64,000 bases of DNA from Viola odorata (GCA_963691705.1 OY829542.1:29188579-29252578), one strand, 5' to 3'. Shown: positions 35,284-47,752, numbered from the stretch's first letter. The notes: generated by a model from the letters alone, not told the origin. Numbers and translations are program-made.

Positions 35284-35410
35284 CTCCCTCCGTCCGCAAA
35301 TAACTGTCATTTTGCTACTGAATGTTACTGTACACTTTACTTGACTTTTTAGTCTTTGCTTTACTAAATGTTAATGTTTTAGAAAGTCATTTAATGAAAG
35401 ACGGAGGGAG
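35284..35410. mobile_element. Stowaway-type MITE 3 (127 bp)
   Basis: CTCCCTCCGTCC and GACGGAGGGAG ends with TA flanks (35282-35283, 35411-35412). Same length as MITE 2 and similar inside (TTTTGCTACT, TACTTGA). Confidence 0.9.
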
Positions 35411-35412
35411 TA

Positions 35413-36041
35413 TAAAATTGGAAAGAAAATATAAAAGATTTGTATTTTTAGCAAAACAAATCTCCCTTTGCAAGGATTTTAAATATTTTAAATATTTATA
35501 TTAATTATCAATGTCATACAAATATGATTAATTTGTTTTTGGTTCTTCTGGGTGTCCCTCAAACTAATCTCGTTAGACTTTTATCGGGGCACCAAAAGAT
35601 AGTAACTCTCTCAACATAGTTTTCTTCATTTCTAAAACTCAAACAGACCTTAATTAAAGGTAGACAAGTCATTTACCACTTGACCACAATCAATATTGAT
35701 CAAATATGATTAATTTAACGTAGTTGAAACATAAAAAATATATTTCATTAGATTCTAATTACTTACATGATATTAAATAAGACAATATTTCTCCCACTAT
35801 AAGGGCTTATTGGGGATAGTTTTTTAAACAGATTCTACTTCTTCCAAAATTTGATCTAAGGGTCAAAACAAATTCTGTTAGAAGCATCAAATTTGAAGAT
35901 TCTATAAGAAGCAGTTTTGTCCATTAAATTAACTGTGACAGAAAATAAAATTTGTTTAAAAAGCAATCCCTAATATAATTTATTTAGGAAACAATTCCAA
36001 GCATACCCTAAAGCGTCTTGTTAGGACAAACAGACTTGTAG
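35413..36041. other. Intergenic DNA, nothing recognised
   Basis: No supported feature. Confidence 0.4.
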
Positions 36042-36545
36042 TTGATTAAGTGGCTGTTTGGGGTTCTGGTCCAGTGGCCAAAACCCCAGCACAAAAAGAA
36101 CTTTTTAATTTTTGGTGTTTGGCATTGTGAGTTGACACTGGGCTTCTCAAGAAGCCCAGTTGGTAAAGCAAGCATTTTGGCCAAAACGGGGTTGGAGCAA
36201 ATTGCTCCAGCAGCAAACCAAGCGCTCTCTCTCTTTCTTTTTTTTCCTTTTCAATTTAATTCAATTTTCTTACTCTATATAATGAACAAAATAAATTAAA
36301 AACTATCACAATATAATCTCTATCTCAAGATAAGTAATTCTAGATCCATTTTTCCTATTTTTATTAATTTTTTAAAAATGGATTTTATACCCTTTATGGT
36401 CATTTTACATCCAAACCATAATTTTGAAAAACTGTTTTACCAAACACCTCAAGTATCTCACACTCCATTTCCCAGAAGTCATTTTACCATAGAACTTTTC
36501 TCACAGAACTTTTTCCTACAGAACCGGAACGCCAAACAAACCCTA
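36042..36545. mobile_element. hAT-like MITE, copy 3, with both ends
   Basis: The left TGGCTGTTTGGGGTTCTGG and the inverse of the right AACCGGAACGCCAAACA pair imperfectly. The right ~185 bp resemble the ends of 12648-13000 and 29254-29594. It contains a perfect palindrome, CTGGGCTTCT-CA-AGAAGCCCAG (36138-36159), and a second hairpin around GGAGCAAATTGCTCC. No target duplication was resolved. Confidence 0.7.
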
Positions 36546-38480
36546 AGTCTACTATAAGAGAATGGTGGTTTACCTATCGGTGATCAAACTTGCAAGTGGT
36601 CAAACTTAGGGTAAAAGTATCTCAACACATTTGAATTTTGCTTGTTGATACTTGATTCTATTCAATTAAAATGGTGCCAAGTTTTTCAATTTTCTTTTTA
36701 AAATAGCTAATTTCTTGTTAAAATAGAAATAGTGAGAACTTACATCGGATTATTATAGAACCGTTATGAAAAAGGACTTTTGTAATCATAAGTAAGGATA
36801 TCATGGCCAATGAGATACGCTACTCGATTCAATTTTGTTCATTCTCAATAACATTAAAAGAGAATACATAGAAAATAATGGCAGTTTAGTTTTTTTCATA
36901 TATAAAAGTTAACCAATTTAGTAATGGGTTGTGGAAATCTAAAATTATCAAACGAATTATTTTACCTTATATTTTACCTCGGAAATCATTTTACTTAGGG
37001 AGTGTTAGGAATAAAAAATTATCTTATTTGATTGTATTAGACATGATCCGTGGGAAAAAAAATCTTTTGTTTAAATGATGTAGGAGTGTCATGTTTCTTT
37101 TTTCTTTTTACCAAAAATACTCACAAATTATATTATTAATATATTATTTTATAGAAATTTATATTATAGTATTTATATACTATTATATCATCATACATTA
37201 ATATAATTACTATTATTATATAATGTATAAAAATAAATATTTTATAAATGATGTTTAATAAATATATTATGTCATTATATAATATAGTATTGTATATATT
37301 ATTTACTATAAATAAATATTACAGTAATATTATATAGTATATAATTATAAAATATACTAATAATATATTCTATGGTAACAAATTATTATCATAATATAAT
37401 AATATATGAAAAGTTAGTATAATAAAATACTTTATTATATCATATTATATTATATCATAGTATAAAATTTTATAGTATTAATATATAATGTATTACCGTA
37501 CCTACAAAATTGTATACCATACCATACCGAACAAAGTTTGGTTGGTAGTTCGGTATACCACATTACGAAGAAACTAAAAAAAATACAAACCGAATAGACT
37601 AAACTTCGGTTCGGTATTTCGGTAATTTGGTGTGCAACCCTATCCGCTGGTATGACTGCATGGTACTAAGGGTGGTAAAATGGACGGACGGATGGACGTC
37701 CATGAACCAGACTCGTTTAGATCCAGAAGTAAACGAGATAAGCTAGACCTAGTCTGTTTAAGAAACGGAAGGATCAGAATCGTCCATCTAAAAGAGCTGA
37801 GTTTGGGCGGATCCCGTCCGAATAATTTTTTTTCAAAAAATGAATTTTTCAATATATATTTTTTAAAACGCTACAAGCAAAATATTCATGAGTTCATTCA
37901 TGGGGTGATGAATGAAATCATAAATATCACCACAAGCATTTTCTGTCATTATGTCTATCACACAAAAAGTCCATGAGTTAAGTCATGGGACCCAAATTTA
38001 GTCTTTCTGTGCGAAACAATGTTGTACTAGTATGAGATTATTGATTTGAATAAAAGATTAAATTTTGATTATATTTACTAGGAGAGGGAGTCTTACTTTT
38101 TGAGTCGATCTTCTATTGTGGTCAACTATTTTGATTGAATGCTAATATTGTGATTATTCATCATCCATTTTGACTGTTTTAGATGATGATACTGCTAATA
38201 GTGGGCAGTTTCTCTTCTTTTTTACAAAAATCAGATAAAAGAACCAGAAAGAAGAAAAGGAACAGAAACGCCACTAAATAGAGCAAAAAGATAGTGAACG
38301 ATGAAAAGAGCGAACTTGCCTCTCTCCCAGGCCTGGGAAGTTTCAACAAGGACAGTTCAGCTGGACTTGAGAAACAAAGTGATGGGCTTGGGCCCAATAA
38401 GGAAGGACGCATTTTTGCACTTCTGTTTCTAGAAGGACACTCAACCAATAGTGTTTTGAGTTCTGTAAACTCCAGAGGAT
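36546..38480. other. AT-rich DNA with possible hAT fragments
   Basis: 37120-37500 is almost pure A/T, rich in TATTAT words. 37500-37830 has CGGTTCGGTAT and GGTGGTAAAATGGACGGACG words seen in hAT-derived repeats. No coding gene is supported. Confidence 0.35.
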
Positions 38481-39499
38481 AACTACGAATTGAATTTTGG
38501 ATTTTATTTAGATTTTTAAAGATAAAAAATAATTTTAATCTTTTAGATTAAGTAGGACAGATAGAGGTGAAGATAGATCAGTTATATATTTTTTATCTAT
38601 CATCACGTTAAACTCTCTTCTTCTACCTTTGTTTTTACTATGTTGAACGAATACTTTCATGTGTTTGCAATTTATTTTATTTACTTTCTTTTCACTGCAT
38701 GATTATTTTCTTATTGAATTTAATTCTGTTGTATTCTAGCTAAATCATTTATTCTTGGTAAAGACTCTAGGCCCATGATTCAACTGTTGTGAGATCAAAT
38801 CGAGCTTTATAAATTCCAAATTCATATTTTTACTCTTTTTGATTTAATGTCAATTTATTCATGTTTTGATTAAGAGTAGCTAACTTGATTTTAAATATGA
38901 ATGATTACAGTCTTTCCTAGAAACTTTGGAGTCTACATTGTTGATAGGAATCTGAAGGTGACTGGTTAACTTGCGGGTTAATTAGAAAAATAGTAAAATC
39001 TGGTTTATAGGAGTAGAGTCGACTCTTTCCTAGGCCTGGGAAAGGTCTCTCCCTGTATTTTATCAATCACTTAATTAAATTCTATAGAGTGTCTCTTAGG
39101 ATTATTAAGGAGGTTAGGGGTTCTTAATAGAGTGTCTCTTTAGAAATCTTGAGTAGGAGGAGAGTTGGAAATCTAAGTGAACCTGATTTCTATAGCCTTC
39201 CTATGAGTTTTGGTTTTGAATATAGTTGCATCAATGATCAATTTGCATGAATCATGGTTAGAGTCTTTACTGGGAATTATACATCAACTGAGTTCAATCA
39301 ATCATCTTTTACTTACTGTTTTTGTTTCTTTTCACCCCTATTTATTGGTCTTTACCATCTCAGATAATTGACCATTTTAAGAAATTAAAATTGTCCTGAA
39401 ATCTTTGTGGAACGATCCTTTTACCACTTGCTACAGTCTTAATTGATTATTGCATGGTGAATTGTATTACTCTATTTTTGACGAATTCGACACCTATCA
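38481..39499 (+). repeat. Diverged gypsy (Athila/Tat-type) LTR relic
   Basis: The right end TTTTTGACGAATTCGACACC, then TATCA, is a typical Tat/Athila LTR terminus. The middle (GTGAGATCAAATCGAGCTTT, TTAATGTCAATTTATTC) aligns loosely with LTR H at 44720-44780. The left end is not resolved and no primer site follows. Confidence 0.45.
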
Positions 39500-40389
39500 T
39501 GTTTAAAAGGAAACCTCCATTTCATTGATATTGAAATCCTCAGTGGGGTAAGTGGAATATTCCGTGGAGGTTCACAGGAATATATGGGTGAGCTAAGATG
39601 GAATATAAATTCAAAACGTGGGATCTCCTCCCACTACAAATAATCTGCCTAATTGCAACAGATTTTTCTGTTGCAAAGGAGCCTATTTCCGTCGCAAATA
39701 AGGATTTGTGACAGACTTTTGATGGACTAGGGCCGTCACAAAATAGGTCGTAGAAACCCTCATGTTCAATAAAAAAAGTCGTTGCTAATCCATTCCGACC
39801 GACGTGTGACAGAGGGTCCGTCGATATGATTTTTCCGTTGTAAGGAAGGGCGGATGATTTTTCGCATTGCGAGGGACTATTTGGTCGAAACTAGTATGTC
39901 TTTTGACCGAGTTATCCTTCGCAAGACTTTCGATGGACCTAATTGTCGATACTTGCAACAAAGTTGTCTGTTGCAAACACAACACCTTGCAATGGGCTTG
40001 TCCGTTACAAGAGTTATTGACAAGGAGTCCCGTCGAAACATTTTACATGTTTCGACAGGCAAGTCCGTTGCAAATACAACTTCTATCAAGTGCTTGCAAC
40101 GAGATTATTTGCAACAGTCTAATTATTTTCCAATAATTTCCTACTTTGCAACGACCCTTACCGTTGTAAATGTCTCGTAGAGGCGGAAATATGTTGCTGG
40201 ACAATCTTGCAATGGTTTATTTTGTTGCAAATGTCAGACTTTCCAACAATAAAGTCCGTTGCAATGTTACAAAATTATCCTCTTGCAACGGAAAAGTCCG
40301 TTGCAAAATACAGGTTTGCAACATGATTTTCCAGCCCAAAATATACAGGTTTCTCTATTTTAATTAAATTCATATATTAATATTATTTG

Positions 40390-41690
40390 TTATTTTAATT
40401 AAATTCATCACCTCAATCATTGTCACTATCCTCATACTCCTCATTGAGGGAACTCGAGTGTCATCAACTGGTAGTTGAGATGCACTAATTTGCATGTCGA
40501 TTCGGTCTTGCATGAGCTTCATACGAAGCTCTAATTGCCGTTGTGCCTCCTCCGATCACCATTTTGCCTCCTCAGATCGAGCCAAATGTTGAGTCATGCG
40601 CTCTTACATCTCGGCCATTTCCGCCTCATATTGAGTCCTCACTTCGCCAACTTTTTCTTCAACTTGTTCGTTTACTTGTTGGCGCACTTCCTTTGGACTA
40701 GGCGCCTAAGTAGAACAAGAGCCCGGTCCTTTGTTCAAACAAAAGGTATGTTAAACTTGTAAAAATTGCATAAAAGAAAACAAACGTATGAAATATATGC
40801 GTTAATAAACATAAATAAATTAGACCTGATAGAAATGGGTTTCTGCGACTGGTATAAAACTTGTTTGCTCGCGTATGAATACTTAATCCAGCCACCCGTT
40901 TCTTGTTGGGGTTCCCAAATGACTCTCGATGCAGATCGCGGTTGATAAAATATTGTTGAGTGTCAGGTGAATATCGAGCGTTGACGTGCTCCTTATAGAT
41001 CGTCTAAAACAATGAAAGAAACTATAAGAAAAAACTTAGCATTTAATTTTTTTTTTGAAGATCACTTGCAATTTAATATGAATGTGAGCATTATTTTAAT
41101 AACAATAATACTTACAATGGAAGCCTCACTCCTTGGGTTGACATATCTTTCAGGCTCCTCTTTGAACAAATGAGGGCAGTCATAAATATTTGAAAAAGTG
41201 AGCGGAGTGCTCTGAAACTCCGGAACAATTTTCTCCTACAACATACAAAATATTGCATTGGAAAAAATTTAAAATAAGATTAATTAATTGAAGAAACAAA
41301 ATGTATAAAATCAAATAAAGTAAAAGAGTAACAATTATATTACCAAATGCACCGCAGTCTGGCCAAAGGAACGTCGACCCGCTGTGTGAGTGCCTAAAAC
41401 ATTTTTTTGCCCCTCAGCATCAGTCCAAAGATTTTTCTTGTTCGTTTAAGACTTGATCTGGAATTTCGGGGAGGCCCAATATTTGCACAAATCACGCTAC
41501 ACGTTCATGGTCACACCATACGGACCAGGATGTTTCCCAGCCTCCTAAAATGAGTCATACTTCTCTAAAGCCCTACTCCGCCAATGATAAAGCATGCCCT
41601 TAAACCTAGCCTTGGACAACTACAGCCATAAGTTTCCCACCTCATGCCTAATCGAGTCATCCCACTAAAACCTATCCTGTGAAAGAAAAA
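40390..41690 (-). pseudogene. CACTA Transposase_24-like ORF relic
   Basis: The minus strand has coding stretches broken by stops: KYWASPKFQIKS, GTHTAGRRSFGQTAVHL (near 41350-41400), IYDCPHLFKEEPERYVNPRS (near 41130-41190) and a Glu/Arg-rich coiled-coil-like part (40500-40690). The W...HTAGxxSF signature is that of the Ptta/En/Spm plant transposase-associated family (Transposase_24). Many stops make it non-functional. Confidence 0.7.
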
Positions 41691-41753
41691 TAATAATATT
41701 TTGTTAATTGATTAAGTCTTTCCATATTTTTGGCATATTTTTAAAAATTATAA

Positions 41754-43284
41754 TGTTAGGATTTTTTTTTAAAGAAGATTGTGTTAGATTCGAATAGAAT
41801 CTAGATTGTTCCCTAATCTTATGAACAATCCAAAGAACCAAAACAAATCGATTATAAAATGATTAATATAGATAAACAGCGGAAGCGTACCTGTATTAGC
41901 CGATGCCATGAAATTGGAGAGGGATTTTTTGCCTTCTGGAGGATGAAATTCTCTAGGCAAATGGAAACCAAAGCTCTTGCACGAAACCTTTTGTTTTCTG
42001 TGTTATTTTGTTACCTTGATGAAGAGGCTTTAAATAAAGTAGAGAAATTCCTCCAGGGACCAATTCCCAAATAACCAAAATGGTTAATTACTAATTGGTC
42101 CATTAACAATTAGTAATTAACCCGGGAATCTGCACAAACATTAAATTTGCCCCTCGCACTTAATTGATTAGACAATTCAGACCATAAACTTTATTAGATC
42201 ACTCGATTGGTCTAAATATAATTAACGGTAACGGATACTAATGTACACGTTATTGTCCAAAATCCAACAATCTCCCACTTGGACAATCCGAATTGTACAA
42301 TCCTTATAGTACCGACCGTTAATTTCCCGAATGCTAGCATAACTCTTGTCTAATCCAATCCGGTCCGTCAGTTTCATTAATGTCAGAACCAAGAGAGCAG
42401 TCGTCGTATCTCAGGCAACTAAACTCATGATGATTACAGACTTAACTGACCAACGACATGGATCCAGTGCGCATGTGCAGCATGGAAATACATGTAAAAT
42501 GATATGTTAATGTCTATTTCCAACTGATCCACTTTAAACTTTATGAGATCAAAAAGGAAAACCAGAGCGCATATTGAATAAAAATCAATATCCATAAACT
42601 GTGAAAATAAATACACAGTCAATACATCCATGAGCCATAATGGTACAAAACATAACTCCCACTAATCTCAGGCATCTAACCTAATGACACCCATGCTCGA
42701 TACATGGCCATGAGATGCAACAGGTGTCAATGCCTTAGTGAGCGGATCCGCAACCATAGCATTTGTACCTAATAACTCAATGCTCACAAGACCACTCTGA
42801 ACTCTTTCTTTAACAGCAAGGAACTTGATGTCGATGTGCTTCGATCTGGATGTGCTCCGACTATTGTTGGAGTACAACACTGCAGCCCGATTGTCACAAT
42901 AGATCCTTAAGGGTCTCTCGATCCCAGTGACAACTCGCAGTTCCTTGACCATATTTCGCAACCATACCGCATGACTGGATGCCCCGTAGCAAGCTACGAA
43001 CTCAGCCTCCATAGTGGAAGAAGCGACGAGTGACTGTTTGGCGCTCTTCCAAGAAATGGCCCCGCTAGTCAGCAGAAAGACGAAACCTGATGTCGATCTC
43101 CGACTGTCCTGGCATCCAGTGAAATCAGAATCAGAATACCCAACGATCTCAAGCTGATCTGATCTCCTGTACGTGAGCATATGGTCTTTCGTTCTCTGTA
43201 GGTACCGGAAGACCCTTTTGGCTGCGACCCAATGATCCCTCCCGGGATTGCTCTAGTATCTGCCCAACATACCAACTATATACG
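41754..43284 (-). mobile_element. Ty1/copia 3' half inserted in CACTA
   Basis: The minus strand carries the RNase H/C-terminal pol region (43284-42668): GMLGRY, a TAG at 43255-43253, HWVAAKRVFRYLQRTKDHML, then VGYSDSDFTGCQDSRRSTSG, SLVASSTMEAEFVA, the CDNRAAV segment, RSKHIDIKF and MVADPLTKAL. After pol comes a purine tract (AAGTGGGAGAT) and the 3' LTR at 41754-42269 (516 bp, ends TGTTGGATTT and AAATCCTAACA on that strand). The 5' LTR, gag, integrase and most of RT are absent, so it was truncated on the right side at 43284/43285. Confidence 0.9.
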
Positions 43285-43803
43285 CAAACTATCATCGTGT
43301 GAGGGTGACTGAGCGTCCCGAGGGAGGTCCTCAACAGGTCTAGCAGGGTCGAAGTCAGCCATATCATCGAGATGCACAGACTGATGATGCGACCGATGCG
43401 TAGATGACTCTAAACCAACTCCTGATGCTTGTGAAGATCCATAATGGTCTCGCGAATGAACACTAGTGGTCCGTCCTGCTGGGCGCTGTGAAGACCCTAT
43501 AGAGTCTCTTGCCTGACCGCACTAACCTCCACCATCTGTCTAATCAAGAAGTGCTCTAGCACCGGTAAGACCTCTAAAGTACGTTTGATCAGGACGTGCT
43601 CTACCCCTAGTACGGCCTCTACCATCCGTCTGATTTGAAGGTGCTCTACCACTCGTGCGACCTCTCCCATCTGTTTGGTCTGAAGGTGCTCTACCACTCA
43701 TATGATCTGTACCACCACCGCGAGATAAACCCCCCGTGCCACTGGTGCTACTACATGGCCTATTGGCGGAATGACCACCCCCTCCCTCTCGTGAACCACT
43801 CAT
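43285..43803 (-). pseudogene. N-terminal part of CACTA ORF with 15-residue repeats
   Basis: ATG 43803 starts MSGSREGGGGHSANRPCSST, then tandem GRAPSDQTDGRGRTS-like repeats (about 43700-43560), a stop near 43540, and a His/Ser-rich part ending QSPSHDD at the copia junction. It lies upstream of and in line with the Transposase_24 relic at 41690-40390, so it is probably the same gene. I recognise no catalytic domain. Confidence 0.55.
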
Positions 43804-44550
43804 CTATTACACACCATGAAAGAGTATTAGTCATGAAATTTAAACGAATAATTATTATAAATTAAATCTATTAATTAAGTTTCATTCTTATTTGATTTTT
43901 TGCTAATAAAATTGTGAAACATTAGATATTATGTATTTGATACATTGATAATAGTAACACAATACAAATATTAAAGTTTTAACGTAATGAATGATATGAA
44001 GATTTAGGCACGATTGCATAGTACGTAAAAATTAATTAGGTCCATTATAGTGTGTGTTCTGTGCATATTTTTCTTTTCGTTTTTAGTCTAATTTTGAGTA
44101 TGATACTGATAAATTGTCCCTAATTCCATCCTTTTTGCAGATCTGGACTAGAGAAGAGAAAGATGCAAAAATATGCGCTTCTTGGATAGATTTCTGCTGG
44201 AACATCAAGTGTCGAGGCCTAGCTCCTGATCGTCTAGGCCTAGCTGCAGAGCATCTGCAGATGTTTACAATTTCGAAGCACAAAAGGAAACTCTCAAAGA
44301 GGATCTTCAGCGGATTCTGCCTTTCATTCTCGCGATCCTCAATTCATGCAGAAGATCCATTTCCATTTTATGTAATTTCCTTAGATTTAGGATTTCCCCT
44401 TTTATATTTTTAGAATTTCCTTATTTTATAATTTCCCTATAAGACTCTAGGATTTTAGGGTTTTTGGGAGCCTTTTCCACCAGACTTTCTTCCACTTTTG
44501 GAGAGGAGTTTTCCCTACTTCCGCCTCCGGCGCCCCCTTTTCCGCTTTGT

Positions 44551-44574
44551 AATAAACCGGAGCTTTAGCTCCGG
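44551..44574 (+). promoter_or_regulatory. Poly(A) signal with perfect hairpin in LTR H
   Basis: AATAAA (44551-44556) is directly followed by CCGGAGCT-TT-AGCTCCGG (44557-44574). Similar stems occur in LTR D copies at 48651-48670 and 54429-54448. Confidence 0.7.
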
Positions 44575-45185
44575 CCGGTAATATTCATGAGTTTTTACAT
44601 CTTCTTCTTCTTCTTGATTATGCAATTTAATTTCTTTATTTGTTTTACTGTTAGCATGAGCGACTAAGCTCTCCCTTTTTAGCAAAGGTAATTCGAAGGT
44701 TGCTTAGGATAGTTAAGAGGTCAAATCAGGCTTAATAAACTCCATGTTTGTACTTGCTTGCTTGCCATTATCTTGTCAATTTATCTAGGATTAATTAAAA
44801 GCCTGATCAACTATTAATAAAACTTAGGTAATTATAGTCATCTTTGTAGTAATAGCTAACGCGAGGCTACAGAGTAGAGTAGACAACTAGTTCAGAGTCA
44901 TCACATTGAACTAGTCCAATCTGACTAGGGCAAGCAACCAAATAGGGTAGTGCCTCGAACGTACTGAGTGTCTCGCCCTAGGTGTGTCTTTCCTCTCCTT
45001 AATGGGACTCTGAGTATTGTCTCCATAAACGTACCTTGGAGGATGACAGAGCATCAAAGTTATCCTATAAATGTACTTTAGGGTAGCTTCTCGTACGAAC
45101 GAAAGCAGGGGGCCTAAACGTACCTGGCCCCTATAGCACGCCAATGAAACAGGAGTAGAATACCACTGCACCAATGACTGACTAG

Positions 45186-46190
45186 TGATACGACCCAAGC
45201 GCCTCAAGAGAAGATGAAGCCGCAAGTTGGAGCAATCAGATCTAGTCCTCGCACACGGATGGTTGCCTTGAGCATTTATGGATGGATGAACGGATATTTT
45301 GAGGGGAAATGGGAGTTTAGATGCAGCGGAATATAATGGAGGAAGCTTGAAGGTGTTTTAATAGAAACAATAACCAAAACTTAGCAAGATTACTAAGGGT
45401 CTTTCTTTTGATTGATGAACTCGCTCAAGAACAAGCTTGAGTAACTTAATTACAAGAAAGGAAAGGGATAAACAATGGTATTTCAGCCCTAATGGCCCCG
45501 GTTACCAAGAACCCTAAGTGATGGATTTTGGCTTGAGTAGCCCGGCTCCAAGAACCTACTATTACCTAGCTAAAGGTTTGGCCTTAAGGTCTTATGATAA
45601 AAATCATAAGCAAATTCAAAGACCCTTATAAAAGTGGCTATGTCCATCAATTTATAGGCAAATTATTACAAGAGGAAACTACTAAAAATACCCTTGGACA
45701 AAGGGCTTGATAAGCTTGGCCTTGGCCACGGGCTCGGACACGGGCTCGGCCAAGGGCGTGTGACAGGGAGCGGGCACGGGCGTGAGACAAGGCTCGGGCA
45801 CGTGCGTACGGGCGCAAGGCTGGGCATGGGAGCGCGGGTGCAAGGATGGGCTCGGGCGCACTCTAGCAAGGTGGGGAACGGGCGTGCGATGGCAAGGCGG
45901 GGCAAGGGTGTGCCATGGCTGATCGCGGGCATGCGAGGGTGTGCGATGGAAAGGCGGGGCACCGGCGTGCCATGGCTGGGCGCGGGAACGCGAGGGCGTG
46001 CGATGGCCATGCAGGGCACGGGCATCCGAGGGCAAGATGGGGCATGAGCTCGCGAGGACAAGATGCGGCTCGGGCAAGACGGGGCGCTGCCTCATGGAAA
46101 TCCTCCTCGCCCTTAGGCGCCGATAGGAGCCTAGTGACTAAGTCTGGGCTTCTCATAGGGCCTCGAAGGTAGGCGAGCTGGCCCGTATCA
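45186..46190 (-). repeat. Solo LTR I, G-like family, inside LTR H
   Basis: Ends TGATACG and CGTATCA. CTAG is duplicated at 45182-45185 and 46191-46194. On the minus strand it has a GC-rich front, a TATA motif (45658-45651) and an end containing CCGCTGCA, all in the same order as LTR G (59405-60077). It splits LTR H, whose sequence resumes on both sides. Confidence 0.8.
45690..46100. repeat. GC-rich 57-bp minisatellite in solo LTR I
   Basis: TGCGATGG recurs at 45885, 45942 and 45999, and TGCCATGGCT at 45911 and 45968, giving a 57-bp period. The flanking parts are degenerate copies. Because 57 is divisible by 3, several long frames are open on both strands; I do not regard them as genes. Confidence 0.88.
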
Positions 46191-46450
46191 CTAGGCCTAG
46201 ATGCAACTAGAGATGAACTTTTGCTAGGAACCTTTCCCATTTGATTCTATATCTTCATTTACACTACTTTATTCAGTTTTAATTAATCAACAACTCTCTC
46301 AAAACCCCCTTGTGTTACTGTTTCGGTTTATTTGTCTCTGTCATACATTGAAGTGAGCGTCTACCCTTAGTCCCTGTGTTCGACCCTGTTACCATTTTAC
46401 GCAATTTTATTGTGCATTAGACAACATGTTTTATTATTATTTTTGAAGGC

Positions 46451-47752
46451 TGATCGTCACTCAAATGTAATAATATTTCCTAATGCCTAAATGCACAAAT
46501 AAAATGTATTAAAGGCAAGACAGGGTCGAACCACAGAGACTAAAGGAATAAAAAGTCAATTTTAAATGTATGACGGAGAGTAAATGCAGCCAAACGCAAT
46601 AATAACACCGGGGGGGTGGGGGGGTGGGGGGTGTTGATTAATAAAATTAATCAACGCATATATGGGAACAAAAGTAAAACACAATCAGAGGCAAGACACT
46701 AAAGTACTGGTAAGGGCAAGATAACAAAAGAGACAACGAAGACAAATATAGAATAAGATAGGACAGGATCTTAGCAAGGGGTATTCTCGGGTTGCTTTCA
46801 GAGTTAGTTAATCATCAGCTCAAGGATATTCCATCCTTATACCATAAACATGCTATAGGGACCAAGTTTCCAGTTAAACCCCCAACTTACCTTCGCAGAT
46901 AGAAGCTACCCCTCGTTTCCACATATGAGGTAGCCTTGACGTTTCACCGTCCTCCCAGGCACGAATACGGGGAGGTAATACTCAAAACGCCCATGAAGCG
47001 GAGGTAAGACATATCTAGGGTATGATACCCCTCAGTTTGTCAAGCTCATGACAGCGCCCTAATTGGCCGTTTTCCCTAGATTGGTGAAATCACACTGTAA
47101 CAACTTCTCCGCTCTAGGTGTCTACTACTCCTAATGGCCTCATGTCAGTTATTACCATTAAGATGACAACAATCACAAAGAAACACTAGTAGTTGATCAA
47201 GCTCCTAACAATTCCAAGTGAAAATAACAAGATAGTGGCAAACAAATGAATATGGCAATAAAGATGTATTAAACACGTTTAGGCCTCTTAACTAATCCAT
47301 ACAACCCTTGAAACACCCTTTGTTAAGATAAAGGGGGACAAAAAACAGGTAAGGGGAGAGAGAACAACCAAGGGGAGAGTGACAACACATGTCCTTTAGG
47401 GGGAATATTCTGGAATCTCTAGGAGTGCCTGACATCTTCTAGAAACGCATGGAATCCCGTGTGAATCTTCAGAGATTCCTCTCTTTGGCTTTCGATTAGG
47501 AATGAATGTAGAGGTATCGGGGCAAAAGACTGCTCACTGGTCTGGTTAGCATTGAGGGCACGACGACACTCTGATCTTCTAGGCCTTGAAGCTTGAAATC
47601 CCAAGAATTCCTTCAAAAATGCATGTTTTCGCTCATTTCCTCCTTTTGGCACTGATCTGCAATAAAGATGAAAACAGAGGTAATTTAGCAGAATCATACC
47701 CAAGAAAAGGCTAAAATAGAGGAGGAAATCATGCCCAAGAAGCACACTATCA
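46451..47752 (-). repeat. 3' LTR of element F
   Basis: On the minus strand it runs from TGATAGTGTG (47752) to GTGACGATCA (46451), homologous to LTR D. A purine tract (AGTGTGGGGA) precedes it, marking it as the 3' LTR of a minus-strand element. It contains G7TG7TG6 on the plus strand at 46610-46631, where LTR D has only C7. Confidence 0.85.

Larger units (their letters stand above)
39632..44044 (-). mobile_element. Degenerate CACTA (En/Spm) element, 3' end at left
   Basis: It starts CACTACAAATAATCTGCC at 39632. The subterminal region (39650-40350) is full of TTGCAAC and GTCCGTTGCAA words in both orientations, as expected for CACTA transposase binding sites. Minus-strand coding relics follow (40390-40740, 41100-41690, 43285-43803). 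A copia fragment interrupts the gene (41754-43284) and LTR H lies at 44045. The other CACTA terminus is not visible. Confidence 0.8.
44045..46450 (+). repeat. LTR H: Athila-like LTR interrupted by solo LTR I
   Basis: Without the nested LTR it is about 1.4 kb, like LTR D (1398 bp), and collinear with it: TTTTTGCAGATCTGG near the start, then TTAGCATGAGCGACTAAGCT (44650s) and TTCGACCCTGTTACC (46380s). AATAAA is at 44551-44556 with an adjacent hairpin. The end lacks the family terminus GTGACGATCA because LTR F starts at 46451. Confidence 0.75.

Noticed and set aside
35322..35504. 60-codon plus-strand frame
   Set aside because: It lies across a Stowaway MITE and its AT-rich flank; no protein-like pattern.
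38179..38482. Overlapping frames on both strands near 38200-38480
   Set aside because: Low-complexity Phe/Leu or Lys-rich translations with no partner exons.
45666..46240. Five or more overlapping open frames on both strands
   Set aside because: They are produced by a GC-rich 57-bp (19-codon) tandem array. Translations are repetitive and mirror each other across frames.
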